From Pseudomonas sp. GOM7 (GTDB lineage: Bacteria; Pseudomonadota; Gammaproteobacteria; Pseudomonadales; Pseudomonadaceae): a DNA stretch of 64,000 nucleotides. Position 1 is the first letter of the stretch, and every line of letters begins with the position of its first letter. Below the pieces are notes generated by a model that was not told where the DNA came from, searched no databases, and worked only from the letters and a program-made list of their open reading frames with translations. The translations under genes and the position numbers were made by a program. Of this stretch, positions 54,075 through 62,008 are shown piece by piece. The DNA is taken from positions 868,001-932,000 of the forward strand of contig NZ_CP113519.1 of the NCBI RefSeq assembly GCF_026723825.1, in the 5' to 3' direction.

Positions 54075-54494
54075 CGGCGTTGTGCAGCAAGGCGTCGCCT
54101 CGTCCAGCCCTTGCTCCAGCCCGTGCAGGATGGGGCAGTCTGGCCGCCCATCGCCCTGGCAACTGGCGGCCAGTTCGGCCAGGGTGTTGCGCAAGGCGCT
54201 CATCTCGGCGATACGCCGCTCCAGCTCGGCGATATGCGCCTCGGCCAGCGCTTTTACATCTGCACTGGCGCGCTGCTTGTCTTGCCACAGCGCCAGCAGC
54301 CGGCCCACTTCCTCCAGTGAGAAGCCCAGGTCTCGCGCCCGCTTGATAAAGGCCAGGCGGTGCAGATCCTGCTCGCTGTACTGGCGGTAGCCGCTGTGCG
54401 TGCGCCCGGCGCGTGGCAGCAGATCGATGGACTCGTAGTAGCGAATCATCTTGGCGCTGAGTCCGGTGTGCTTGGCGGCCTGGCCGATATTCAT
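54060..54494 (-). CDS. cueR: copper-responsive regulator CueR (MerR family)
   Basis: A 144-residue MerR-type activator. The N-terminal winged helix ([21 protein letters not shown]) and dimer helix lead to the metal loop [12 protein letters not shown], whose two cysteines bind Cu(I) as in E. coli CueR. It activates copper-export promoters by unwinding overspaced elements; two such sites lie nearby (56893-56921 and 57361-57385). Its last four codons (Leu-Ala-Gly-Arg) and TGA stop come from the terminal repeat of MITE copy 4. It overlaps copA by 4 bp. Confidence 0.93.
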   Translation of the reverse strand: MNIGQAAKHTGLSAKMIRYYESIDLLPRAGRTHSGYRQYSEQDLHRLAFIKRARDLGFSLEEVGRLLALWQDKQRASADVKALAEAHIAELERRIAEMSALRNTLAELAASCQGDGRPDCPILHGLEQGLDEATPCCTTPLAGR

Positions 54495-56863
54495 GAGCGT
54501 GGTCTCCAGTGGCTGAGCAGCAGCGCGTTGCTCACCACGCTGACGCTGGACAGGGCCATGGCGGCACCGGCGAACATCGGGTTGAGCAGGCCGGCTGCGG
54601 CCAGCGGTATGCCGATCAGGTTGTAGATGAAGGCCCAGAACAGGTTCTGGCGGATCTTGGCGTAGGTACGCCGGCTGATCTCCAGCGCGGCAGGTACCAG
54701 TCGCGGGTCGCCACGCATCAGGGTGATGCCGGCGGCGTGCATGGCGGCGTCGGTGCCGCCGCCCATGGCGATGCCGACATCGGCGGCGGCCAGGGCCGGT
54801 GCGTCGTTGATGCCGTCGCCGACCATGGCCACCAGGCCATGCTGACGTAGTTCGCCGACCAGTCGCGCCTTGTCTTCCGGCAGCACCTGGGCGTGCGGTT
54901 CGTCGATACCCAGCTTGCTGGCCACGGCGGCGACGCTGCCGGGGTTGTCACCGCTGATCAGGTGGCTGCTGATGCCCTGTGCGCGCAACTGCGCGATGGC
55001 CTCGGCGGCACCGCTCTTGAGTGCGTCACCGAAGGCCAGCAGGCCAAGCAGACGGGGTTGGGCGCTGCTGTCGATGAGCCAGGACAGAGTGCGCCCTTCG
55101 GCTTCCCAGGCGTGCGCGGATTGCTCCAGCGCGCCCATGGCCAGCTTATGCTCCTGCAACAGGCGGCTGCTGCCCAGTTGCAGTGAGCGACCTTCCAGCG
55201 TACCGGCGATGCCACGCCCGGCCAGCACGCGGCTGTCGCTCAGGGCCGGCAGGGCGATGTCGCGTTCTTCGCAGCCTTGCAGCACGGCCTTGGCCAACGG
55301 GTGTTCGCTGCCCTGCTGCAGGCCGCCGGCCAGGCGCAGCAGCTCGGTTTCGTCGGCCTCGGCGAGGCCGATATGGACGATGCGCGGCTTGCCCTCGGTG
55401 AGGGTGCCGGTCTTGTCGAAGGCGATCTGCTGGATATCGTGCGCCACCTCCAGGGCTTCGGCGTCCTTGATCAGGATGCCATGACGCGCGGCCACCCCGG
55501 TGCCAGCCATGATCGCGGTCGGCGTGGCCAGGCCGAGGGCGCAGGGGCAGGCGATCACCAGCACCGCCACGGCATTGAGCAGGGCGTTTTCCAGCGCTGC
55601 GCCGAACATCAGCCAACCGAGCAGGGTGGCCAGGGCCAGCAGCAGTACGGTGGGGACGAACACCTGGCTGACCTTGTCCACCAGCTTCTGGATCGGCGCC
55701 TTGGCCGCCTGGGCATCCTCCACCAGGCGGATGATGCGCGCCAGCACGGTTTCCGCACCGAGTGCGGTGGTGCTCACCAGCAGGCGGCCTTCACCGTTGA
55801 TGGCACCTGCGGTCACCTTGTCGCCGGGCTGCTTGGCTACCGGCAGACTCTCGCCGCTGATCAGCGCTTCGTCGGCATGGCTGCGGCCTTCGATGACCTC
55901 GCCGTCGACCGGGAAGCGCTCGCCGGGCTTGACCACCACGCAGTCGCCCAGGGCCAGGGCATCGATGGCGACCCGCTCTTCGCGACCGCCCTGCAGGCGC
56001 GTGGCGTGATCCGGGCGCAGGGCTTGCAGGGCGCGGATGGCGCTGGCGGTCTGGCGCTTGGCGCGGCTCTCCAGGTACTTGCCGAGCAGGATCAGGCTGA
56101 TGATCACCGCCGAGGCCTCGAAGTACAGGTGCGGTGTGTGTCCGGCCGGTGTCACCGCCCACTGGTACAGGCTCAGGCCGTAGCCGGCGCTGGTGCCGAT
56201 GGCCACCAGTTGATCCATGTTGCCGGCCCGCGCCTTGAGTGCCTGCCAGGCCGCGCGGTAGAAGCGCGCGCCGAAGATGAACTGCACTGGCGTGGCGAGC
56301 AGCCACTGCACCCAGGCCGGCAGCATCCAGTGCAGGCCCATGGGTTCCACCAGCATCGGCAGCACCAGCGGCAGGCTGAGGGCGATGGCGGCGAGCAGGG
56401 TCAGGCGCTCACGGCGCAGGCGCTGTTGGGCGCGATCCGTATCGGGACGTGCGTCGTCGATCAGGGTGGCGCCGTAGCCGGCGGCGCTGACCGCTTCCAC
56501 GGCCTGGCGTGGCTCGAAACCGGCCAGTACCTGCAGGCGCGCCTTCTCGTCGGCGAGGTTGACGGTCACCTGGCTGACCCCAGGCAGCTTGCCCAGGGCG
56601 CGTTCGATGCGGCCGACGCAACTGGCGCAGGTCATGCCTTCGATGGCCAGCTCCAGAGATTGCCTGGGCACGCTGTAACCGGCGTCTTCGATGGCCTCGA
56701 TCAATTGCGGCAGGCGCTCGGCCGGCGCTTCGACGCGGGCCTGCTCACTGGCCAGGTTGACGCTGACCGTGGTGACCTCCGGCAGCTTGCGCAGCGCGCG
56801 TTCGACGCGCCCGGCGCAACTGGCGCAGGTCATGCCCTGGATGGGTAGATCGAAGGTGGTCAT
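54491..56863 (-). CDS. copA: Cu(I)-exporting P1B-type ATPase CopA
   Basis: A 790-residue inner-membrane copper pump. It has two N-terminal HMA domains ([10 protein letters not shown] and [10 protein letters not shown], residues about 9-18 and 73-82), eight membrane spans with the CPC site in [13 protein letters not shown], the phosphorylated Asp in [10 protein letters not shown], and the hinge [10 protein letters not shown]. It exports Cu(I) from cytoplasm to periplasm. The gene runs copA then cueR on one transcript (4-bp overlap). A CueR-type site precedes it. Confidence 0.97.
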   Translation of the reverse strand: MTTFDLPIQGMTCASCAGRVERALRKLPEVTTVSVNLASEQARVEAPAERLPQLIEAIEDAGYSVPRQSLELAIEGMTCASCVGRIERALGKLPGVSQVTVNLADEKARLQVLAGFEPRQAVEAVSAAGYGATLIDDARPDTDRAQQRLRRERLTLLAAIALSLPLVLPMLVEPMGLHWMLPAWVQWLLATPVQFIFGARFYRAAWQALKARAGNMDQLVAIGTSAGYGLSLYQWAVTPAGHTPHLYFEASAVIISLILLGKYLESRAKRQTASAIRALQALRPDHATRLQGGREERVAIDALALGDCVVVKPGERFPVDGEVIEGRSHADEALISGESLPVAKQPGDKVTAGAINGEGRLLVSTTALGAETVLARIIRLVEDAQAAKAPIQKLVDKVSQVFVPTVLLLALATLLGWLMFGAALENALLNAVAVLVIACPCALGLATPTAIMAGTGVAARHGILIKDAEALEVAHDIQQIAFDKTGTLTEGKPRIVHIGLAEADETELLRLAGGLQQGSEHPLAKAVLQGCEERDIALPALSDSRVLAGRGIAGTLEGRSLQLGSSRLLQEHKLAMGALEQSAHAWEAEGRTLSWLIDSSAQPRLLGLLAFGDALKSGAAEAIAQLRAQGISSHLISGDNPGSVAAVASKLGIDEPHAQVLPEDKARLVGELRQHGLVAMVGDGINDAPALAAADVGIAMGGGTDAAMHAAGITLMRGDPRLVPAALEISRRTYAKIRQNLFWAFIYNLIGIPLAAAGLLNPMFAGAAMALSSVSVVSNALLLSHWRPRS

Positions 56864-56892
56864 TGCTAGCTCCCGTAGTGCGATGGCTACAG

Positions 56893-56921
56893 GATCAACC
56901 TTGACCCTATGGTAAGGTCAA
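56893..56921 (-). promoter_or_regulatory. CueR-type operator/promoter of copA
   Basis: On the minus strand: TTGACC at 56921-56916 as the -35, then ACCTTACCATAGGGTCAAGGT with ACCTT/AAGGT half-sites, and a spacer of about 19 bp, the overspaced layout that MerR-type activators need. It lies about 55 bp before the copA start. Confidence 0.75.
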
Positions 56922-56925
56922 GCAT

Positions 56926-57318
56926 TCAGTTGATCGGTGGCGCGTCACGCAGTCGCAGGCCGTCGGCGTCCATGGCGATGCGGTAGCGGCGGATCTCCCC
57001 GGCACGCAGTTGCAGCGACTGGTTGCGCAACTGGGCGATGCCATCCTGGCAACTGCCGGTTCCGGTCAGGCCCAGGCGTAGCGAGACTTCACCCGGTGGC
57101 AGGTTGAACGACACCGACTGGCCCTGGTACAGCCGTGCGGCCATCTGATCGTGCAGATACAGGGCCACCTCACAGGTGGTGCCGACTTCCAGGCGCTCGC
57201 GGGACACGATCAGCACGGCATAACCCTCGCCCTGGGCGCTGTCCACCAGGGGCGTCAGGGGTTCGGCAACGGCATTGGCTGCCAGGAACGTGGCAAGCAG
57301 CAGAGGGTGTGGACGCAT
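56926..57318 (-). CDS. uncharacterised exported protein beside copA
   Basis: A 130-residue protein with a Sec-type signal (MRPHPLLLATFLAANAVA, cleavage about residue 18) and a small periplasmic domain with two cysteines (VGTTCEVALYL and GTGSCQDGIAQL) that could form a disulfide. No family was recognised. It lies between the copA and copZ promoters, so a copper link is plausible but unproven. The start at 57318 has AGGA eight bases upstream; longer frames run across the copZ promoter and are rejected. Confidence 0.7.
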   Translation of the reverse strand: MRPHPLLLATFLAANAVAEPLTPLVDSAQGEGYAVLIVSRERLEVGTTCEVALYLHDQMAARLYQGQSVSFNLPPGEVSLRLGLTGTGSCQDGIAQLRNQSLQLRAGEIRRYRIAMDADGLRLRDAPPIN

Positions 57319-57360
57319 GCTGGCAGTCCTCGATTGAGGTGGGTGATCCGGGACAAGGGC

Positions 57361-57385
57361 TTGACCTTGCCACCATGGCAAGGTC
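57361..57385 (+). promoter_or_regulatory. CueR-type operator/promoter of copZ
   Basis: TTGACC followed by the near-perfect dyad GACCTTGCCAC-C-ATGGCAAGGTC (57363-57385, 10 of 11 pairs), with a 19-bp spacer to a weak -10 region. It is 40 bp upstream of copZ and in the correct orientation. This is a very good CueR site. Confidence 0.88.
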
Positions 57386-57424
57386 GAGACTACACCCATC
57401 GACCAACGGATCAAGGAGTCAGCC

Positions 57425-57622
57425 ATGCAAGCGTTCAAGGTCAGCGGTATGTCATGCGGGCACTGCGTACGTGCCATCACCCAGGCGATCAAGGCGCTGG
57501 ACGCGGCTGCCGAGGTGGAGGTGGATCTGGCCGCCGGCCAGGTGCAGGTCAGCGACAGGCTGGATGCCGAGCAGGTGCAGGCGGCGATTCGCGAGGAAGG
57601 CTACGTCGTGCAGCCGGCCTGA
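57425..57622 (+). CDS. copZ: copper chaperone CopZ
   Basis: A 65-residue single HMA-domain protein with the metal site GMSCGHC near the N-terminus and the usual beta-alpha-beta-beta-alpha-beta fold. It binds Cu(I) in the cytoplasm and delivers it to CopA or to CueR. It has its own CueR-type promoter. Its stop lies 1 bp from the nalD stop, on the opposite strand. Confidence 0.95.
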   Translation: MQAFKVSGMSCGHCVRAITQAIKALDAAAEVEVDLAAGQVQVSDRLDAEQVQAAIREEGYVVQPA

Positions 57623-57623
57623 G

Positions 57624-58244
57624 TCAGGGCCAGTTCAGCAGCAGGCCGCGCAGGCAACTGTCGAAAATGGCCGGGGTGTCGTGCTGCGCGTCGAACAGTG
57701 TGGGGTCGCGCAGCCAGTCGCTGAACAGCCCCACCAGCATGGCGTGCAGGGCGCGTGAGGCCAGGCGCGGGGTAATGCCCGGGCGCAGTTGCGCCTGCAC
57801 TGCTGGCAGGGCGAACTGCTGTTCGCACAGATCGATGAACTGATTGACGAAGGCTTCGTGGCGTTCTTCGGCTTCACGCAGCTCCTCGGTGAATTCGCAG
57901 CGGCGCAGCAGCACGGTGAGGATGCGCCGGCGCTTCTCGTCGAACACCAGGTTGGCCATGGCTTCCACGCACAGGTCGCGCAGCAGTTGCAGCGAGGCCA
58001 TGCCATCGACCGCCGCCAGTTGTTCGGCCAGCGGCTCCAGCGGCAGGCGCACCTGGTTGAGCATTTCGTGGAACAGGTGCGCCTTGTTCTGGAAGTGCCA
58101 GTACACAGCGCCACGGGTCACGCCGGCCTCCCGAGCGATCTGCTCGAGGCTGGTATGGGCCACGCCGCGCTCGAGGAACAACTGCTCGGCGGCGTTGAGA
58201 ATGGCTATGCGGGTCTTCTCCGCATCTTCTTTGGTTCTGCGCAT
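57624..58244 (-). CDS. nalD: TetR-family efflux repressor NalD
   Basis: A 206-residue TetR-type repressor. The helix-turn-helix start (MRRTKEDAEKTR, then ARE-AGVTRGAVYWHFQNKAHLF) is nearly identical to P. aeruginosa NalD (PA3574), the second repressor of mexAB-oprM. The start at 58244 fits that homolog, although the ribosome site is weak; a frame 18 residues longer is possible. In P. aeruginosa copZ and the MFS gene also flank nalD. Its target here could be the RND operon to the right or the MFS gene. Confidence 0.88.
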   Translation of the reverse strand: MRRTKEDAEKTRIAILNAAEQLFLERGVAHTSLEQIAREAGVTRGAVYWHFQNKAHLFHEMLNQVRLPLEPLAEQLAAVDGMASLQLLRDLCVEAMANLVFDEKRRRILTVLLRRCEFTEELREAEERHEAFVNQFIDLCEQQFALPAVQAQLRPGITPRLASRALHAMLVGLFSDWLRDPTLFDAQHDTPAIFDSCLRGLLLNWP

Positions 58245-58383
58245 GAGGGCCGGGAAGGTCATTTCGGATGGGGCCAGTGTACCGATTTTGCCTGGGTGGC
58301 AGGCAGCCACAGTAAGGCTGAATCCCCAGGTATTCGTCAGATCGAGGGCGCCAGGGTTTATCGTGGGCTATGGCAGTGAGATG

Positions 58384-58397
58384 ATTAGCCGGCTAAT
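58384..58397. promoter_or_regulatory. palindromic operator candidate upstream of the MFS gene
   Basis: ATTAGCCGGCTAAT is a perfect 14-bp palindrome 17 bp before the MFS start. TetR-type repressors such as NalD bind palindromes of about this size, so it may be an autoregulatory or MFS operator. Confidence 0.5.
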
Positions 58398-58414
58398 AAA
58401 AGATCTGGATCATC

Positions 58415-59584
58415 ATGTCGCTGCGAATTCTGCTCATCCTGGGCGCTCTCTGTGCCTTCGGCCCTCTGGCCATCGACTTCTACCTGCCCAGCTTCCCGAC
58501 CTTGGCGCGGCAGTTCGCCACCGATGTGGAGCACGTGCAGCTATCGCTGGCGGCCTACTTCATCGGGATTTCCCTCGGGCAACTGTTCTACGGGCCGCTG
58601 GCCGACCGTTTCGGGCGGCGTGTGCCCTTGCTGGTCGGGGTCACGCTGTTTGCTCTGGCCTCGCTGGCCTGTGCCTTGGCACCTAGCCTGGAGTGGTTGA
58701 TCGGCGCACGCTTCGTGCAGGCCCTGGGCGGTTGTGCCGGCATGGTCATCACCCGCGCCGTGGTGCGTGATCTGTGCGATCCGCTGGCCTCGGCCAAGGT
58801 GTTCTCGCAACTGGTGCTGGTGATGGGCCTGGCGCCGATCCTGGCGCCGCTGGGCGGTGGTCTGCTGCTGGGTACCCTGGGCTGGCCGTCGATCTTCTAC
58901 AGCCTGGCGCTGTTTGCCGGGCTGTGCCTGCTGGCCGTGTTGCTCTGGCTGCCGGAGACGCGCTCAGCGCAGGTGCAGCCGGCCCCCTTGAGCGGCGCGT
59001 TCGGCCAGTACTGGGCGTTGCTGCGCAACCGGCCCTTCATGGGCTACAGCCTGGCTGGTGGCGTGGCGATGGCGGGGATGTTCGCCTATATCGCCGGCTC
59101 GCCCTTTGTCTTCATCGAACTGTATGGTGTGCCGGCCGAGCACTATGGTTGGCTGTTCGGCAGCAATGCGGCGGGTTTCGTGCTGATGGCACAGGTCAAT
59201 GCGCGCCTGGTACGGCGTGGCGGCCCGGCGCCCTGGTTGCGGCGCATGGCGCTGGTGTATCTGCTCAGCGCGCTGACGCTGCTGGCCCTGGCGCTCTGGC
59301 AGCCGGCGAACCTGTGGGTGTTGATGGTGCCGTTGTTCGTCTGCGTGGCCAGCCTGGGCTGCGTGCTGCCCAATGCCACGGCTTGTGCCATGGCCGGGCA
59401 GGCGCGCCATGCCGGCAGTGCGTCGGGGTTGCTCGGCAGCCTGCAGTTCAGTGTGGCGGCCGGGGCTTCGGCGCTGGTGGCCTACCTGCATGATGGGTCG
59501 GCGGTGCCGATGGCGTTGGTGATTGCACTATGTAGTCTGGTGGCGTGCGCTTTTGCCTGGCGTTGCAGGCGTTTTGTGGTGTGA
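58415..59584 (+). CDS. Bcr/CflA-type MFS multidrug exporter
   Basis: A 389-residue transporter with twelve predicted spans and the family marks of the Bcr/CflA drug:H+ antiporters: GPLAIDFYLPSFPTLARQF near the start and the motif A stretch GPLADRFGRRVPLLVG after span 2. By position it equals PA3573, beside nalD. The substrate is unknown; chloramphenicol and bicyclomycin are typical for the family. Repeat C follows after 8 bp. Confidence 0.9.
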   Translation: MSLRILLILGALCAFGPLAIDFYLPSFPTLARQFATDVEHVQLSLAAYFIGISLGQLFYGPLADRFGRRVPLLVGVTLFALASLACALAPSLEWLIGARFVQALGGCAGMVITRAVVRDLCDPLASAKVFSQLVLVMGLAPILAPLGGGLLLGTLGWPSIFYSLALFAGLCLLAVLLWLPETRSAQVQPAPLSGAFGQYWALLRNRPFMGYSLAGGVAMAGMFAYIAGSPFVFIELYGVPAEHYGWLFGSNAAGFVLMAQVNARLVRRGGPAPWLRRMALVYLLSALTLLALALWQPANLWVLMVPLFVCVASLGCVLPNATACAMAGQARHAGSASGLLGSLQFSVAAGASALVAYLHDGSAVPMALVIALCSLVACAFAWRCRRFVV

Positions 59585-59591
59585 GGGGCGA

Positions 59592-60472
59592 AGGGGGGGG
59601 ATACCGGGCTGGCAAGTTTGTGGCTTGTGTTGGTGTTCTGGACTCCGCATTGGGTGTTTTCAGATATTCCGGGTTTCGCCCCCTCGGGCGACTCACTTTT
59701 CTTTGAAATCGGAATGCCGCCCAGCGCAAAGAAAAGTAAGCAAAAGAAACGCACCCCCGACATCCGGCCCCGGCTGCGCCGGGGTTCGTTCGCTCCATCG
59801 CTGCTCCGAGGGTCGGCTTACAAGGGCCATCCCTGGCCCTTTAAGCCTCTCGCGGCATCCATGCCGCTCGCCCCTCTACGCAACGATTCCACTCACCCTC
59901 CTGAAGGGGGCATTCGCGCGCCTGAACGTACATCGGTTCCGGGCATGCCCGGCGTGCTCTGGTAGCTGTGGAGCCGCGATTTGGCTGTCGAATTACACCG
60001 ATAGTTTCATTCGCGTAGGTAGCTTGCCGGCTTGCAGCCGGCATTTAGGTCAGCCCTAAGGCTGACCCTGTACTCAAAACTCCGCGCTAATTCTGGGTTA
60101 CCTAGGGTTCAGGCGCGTGCAGGGCCCGCCCAGGAGGGCGAACGGAGTCGTCGTGGAAGAGGTTGAGCGACATGGATGTCGCGACGACTGCATGGATGCA
60201 GGAGGTAGAGCGACGCAGGATGCCAAAGCCGAGAGCCACGATGGGCCAGGGATGGCCCACCGTGGCGGGCCTCTGGAGCGGCGATGGAGTGAGCGAACCC
60301 TGGCGCAGCCAGGGCCGGATGACCGGGCGGAGGTTTTGGTTACTTTGCCCGCAAAGTGACTCGCCCGGGAGGGCGAAACCAAAAACATCAACAAAAACGC
60401 GGCAATGCGGAACAGACACCGCAAAAAACCAACCGCATTGCCAGTCCAGTATCAAGCCCAGCAGGGCGAACC
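59592..60472. repeat. long structured inverted-repeat element, copy C
   Basis: An 881-bp copy in reverse orientation to A and B, between the convergent MFS and efflux genes. Ends: GATACCGGGCTGGCAAGTTT at 59600-59619 and the complement of GGTTCGCC...GATACTGGACTGGCAA at 60438-60472; the left outer end is truncated. Left arm: H1 59676-59691, H2 59695-59737, H3 59768-59784, H4 59815-59847, H5 59852-59867. Right arm: three-way module 60334-60384, H3 60298-60314, H4 60236-60265, H5 60167-60182, plus an extra hairpin-bearing insertion at 60183-60235. Central palindromes are at 60025-60043 and 60048-60067. Confidence 0.82.
60334..60384 (-). other. three-way-junction module, element C
   Basis: The module read on the minus strand: outer stem TTTTGGTT/AACCAAAA, then TCGCCC-tccc-GGGCGA and ACTTTG-cggg-CAAAGT with a GTC linker. 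Its sequence is the same as in copy B, so it confirms the layout rather than adding further covariation. Confidence 0.75.
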
Positions 60473-60502
60473 AGTTGACCTGCCGACATCCGCACAGAAC
60501 CC

Positions 60503-60533
60503 AAAAAACGCCCCCACCAACAGGGTGGGGGCG
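60503..60533 (-). terminator. terminator of the RND efflux operon
   Basis: On the minus strand: a 10-bp perfect GC-rich stem CGCCCCCACC/GGTGGGGGCG with a 5-nt loop, followed by T6. It lies about 42 bp past the stop of the outer-membrane gene and ends the operon. Confidence 0.93.
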
Positions 60534-60574
60534 GCGCGTGAGGATGAACCGTCCTTGATGCGGGGTACGCGCGA

Positions 60575-62008
60575 TCAATTCTGCGTGGCGGTCACCTCGT
60601 CGCCGTTCCAGCCACCACCCAGTGCCTTGTACAGCTCCACTTCGCTGGTCAGTTGCGCCAGGCGGTCGCTGATCAGTTGCTGGCGAATGCTGAATAACTG
60701 GCGCTGGGCATCGAGCAGGGTCAGGTAGCTGTCCACGCCGGTGCGATAACGCCGCTCGGCCAGTTCGTAGTAGGTCTCGGTGGTATCCAGCAAGGTACGC
60801 TGAGCCTCGAGCTGTTCACGGTAGGTGGTGCGAGCGGCCAGGCGGTCGGCGACTTCCTGGAAGGCGGTCTGGATGGCCTTCTCGTACTGGGCGACCTGGA
60901 TGTCCTTCTGCAGCTCGGCATAGTCGAGGTTGGCGCGCAGGCGGCCGGCGTTGAAGATTGGCAGGTTGATCTGCGGCTGGAACAGCCAGGTGCCGGAGCC
61001 TGCGTCGAACAGGCCGGACAGCTCGCGGCTGGCGGTGCCAGCGTTGGCGGTCAGGCTGACGCTGGGGAAGAACGCCGCGCGCGCCGCGCCGATGTTGGCG
61101 TTGGCCGCCTTGAGCTGGTACTCGGCCTGCAGCAGGTCGGGGCGACGCTGCAGCAGGTCGGAGGGCAGCCCGGCCGGTACGCTTTCCAGTATTTGCTTGT
61201 CCAGCTTCAGACCTTGCGGCAGGTCGTTCGGCAGGCCGGTGCCCAGTAGCTGGATCAGCGCGTTGCGATCCTGCGCGACGCGGCGCTGGTACTGCGCCAG
61301 GCTGACCCGGGCGCTGTCCACCGCGCTACGGGCCTGGCTCAGGGCCAGGGCATCGGAGACGCCGACGTCGAAGCTGCGTTGGGTCAGCTGGTAGCTGGCT
61401 TCGTAGGTTTGCAGGGTGTCCTGGGTCAGCTCGAGCAGGGACTGATCCGCCTGCCACTGCAGGTAGGCGCTGGCCACGCTGGCGACCAGGCTGATCTGCG
61501 TGCTGCGCGCTGCCTGCTCGGTGGCCAGGTATTGCTGCAGGGCCTGTTCGCTGAGGCTTCGCAGGCGGCCAAAGAAGTCCAGCTCCCAGGCATTGATGCC
61601 CAGGGTGGCACTGTACTGGCCGCTGGTGCGGGCCTGCCCGGTCTGGCTCAGGTCGGCCGGCAGGCGCTGGCGCGTGCCGGCGCCATCGGCGGATACCGAG
61701 GGCAGCAGGTCGGCGCGCTGGATGCGGTACAGCGCCTGATAGGCCTCCACGTTGAGCGCGGCGACGCGCAGGTCGCGGTTGTTCTCCAGCGCCGTCTGCA
61801 CTAGCTGGCGCAGCGCCGGGTCACGGAAGAAGGCCTGCCATTGCAGGTCGGCTGCCGCCACGCTGCCTTCGCGCGCCGCGTCGCCGTAGGCCTCGCCCTG
61901 CGGCCAGTCCGCCGCCACCGGTGCCTCGGGGCGCTGGTAGTCGGGAATCAGGCTGCAGCCGCTGAGCAGGGCAGTGGCTACGGCCAGGGATAACAGGGAC
62001 TGCCTCAT
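60575..62008 (-). CDS. outer-membrane efflux lipoprotein (OprM/TolC family)
   Basis: A 477-residue channel subunit. It has a lipoprotein signal (lipobox LLSGC, Cys18) and two OEP repeats (residues about 60-255 and 275-465) of the NodT/OprM type, with long helices that form the periplasmic tunnel. It exports drugs, solvents or dyes together with the RND pump just upstream. The first codon overlaps the pump stop by 4 bp. It is closest by eye to the OprM/TtgC/ArpC group; the exact ortholog needs comparison. Confidence 0.93.
   Translation of the reverse strand: MRQSLLSLAVATALLSGCSLIPDYQRPEAPVAADWPQGEAYGDAAREGSVAAADLQWQAFFRDPALRQLVQTALENNRDLRVAALNVEAYQALYRIQRADLLPSVSADGAGTRQRLPADLSQTGQARTSGQYSATLGINAWELDFFGRLRSLSEQALQQYLATEQAARSTQISLVASVASAYLQWQADQSLLELTQDTLQTYEASYQLTQRSFDVGVSDALALSQARSAVDSARVSLAQYQRRVAQDRNALIQLLGTGLPNDLPQGLKLDKQILESVPAGLPSDLLQRRPDLLQAEYQLKAANANIGAARAAFFPSVSLTANAGTASRELSGLFDAGSGTWLFQPQINLPIFNAGRLRANLDYAELQKDIQVAQYEKAIQTAFQEVADRLAARTTYREQLEAQRTLLDTTETYYELAERRYRTGVDSYLTLLDAQRQLFSIRQQLISDRLAQLTSEVELYKALGGGWNGDEVTATQN

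Noticed and set aside
59585..60574. CRISPR-like or tandem array within element C
   Set aside because: The hairpins differ in sequence and are unevenly spaced. There are no identical direct repeats with unique spacers and no cas genes.
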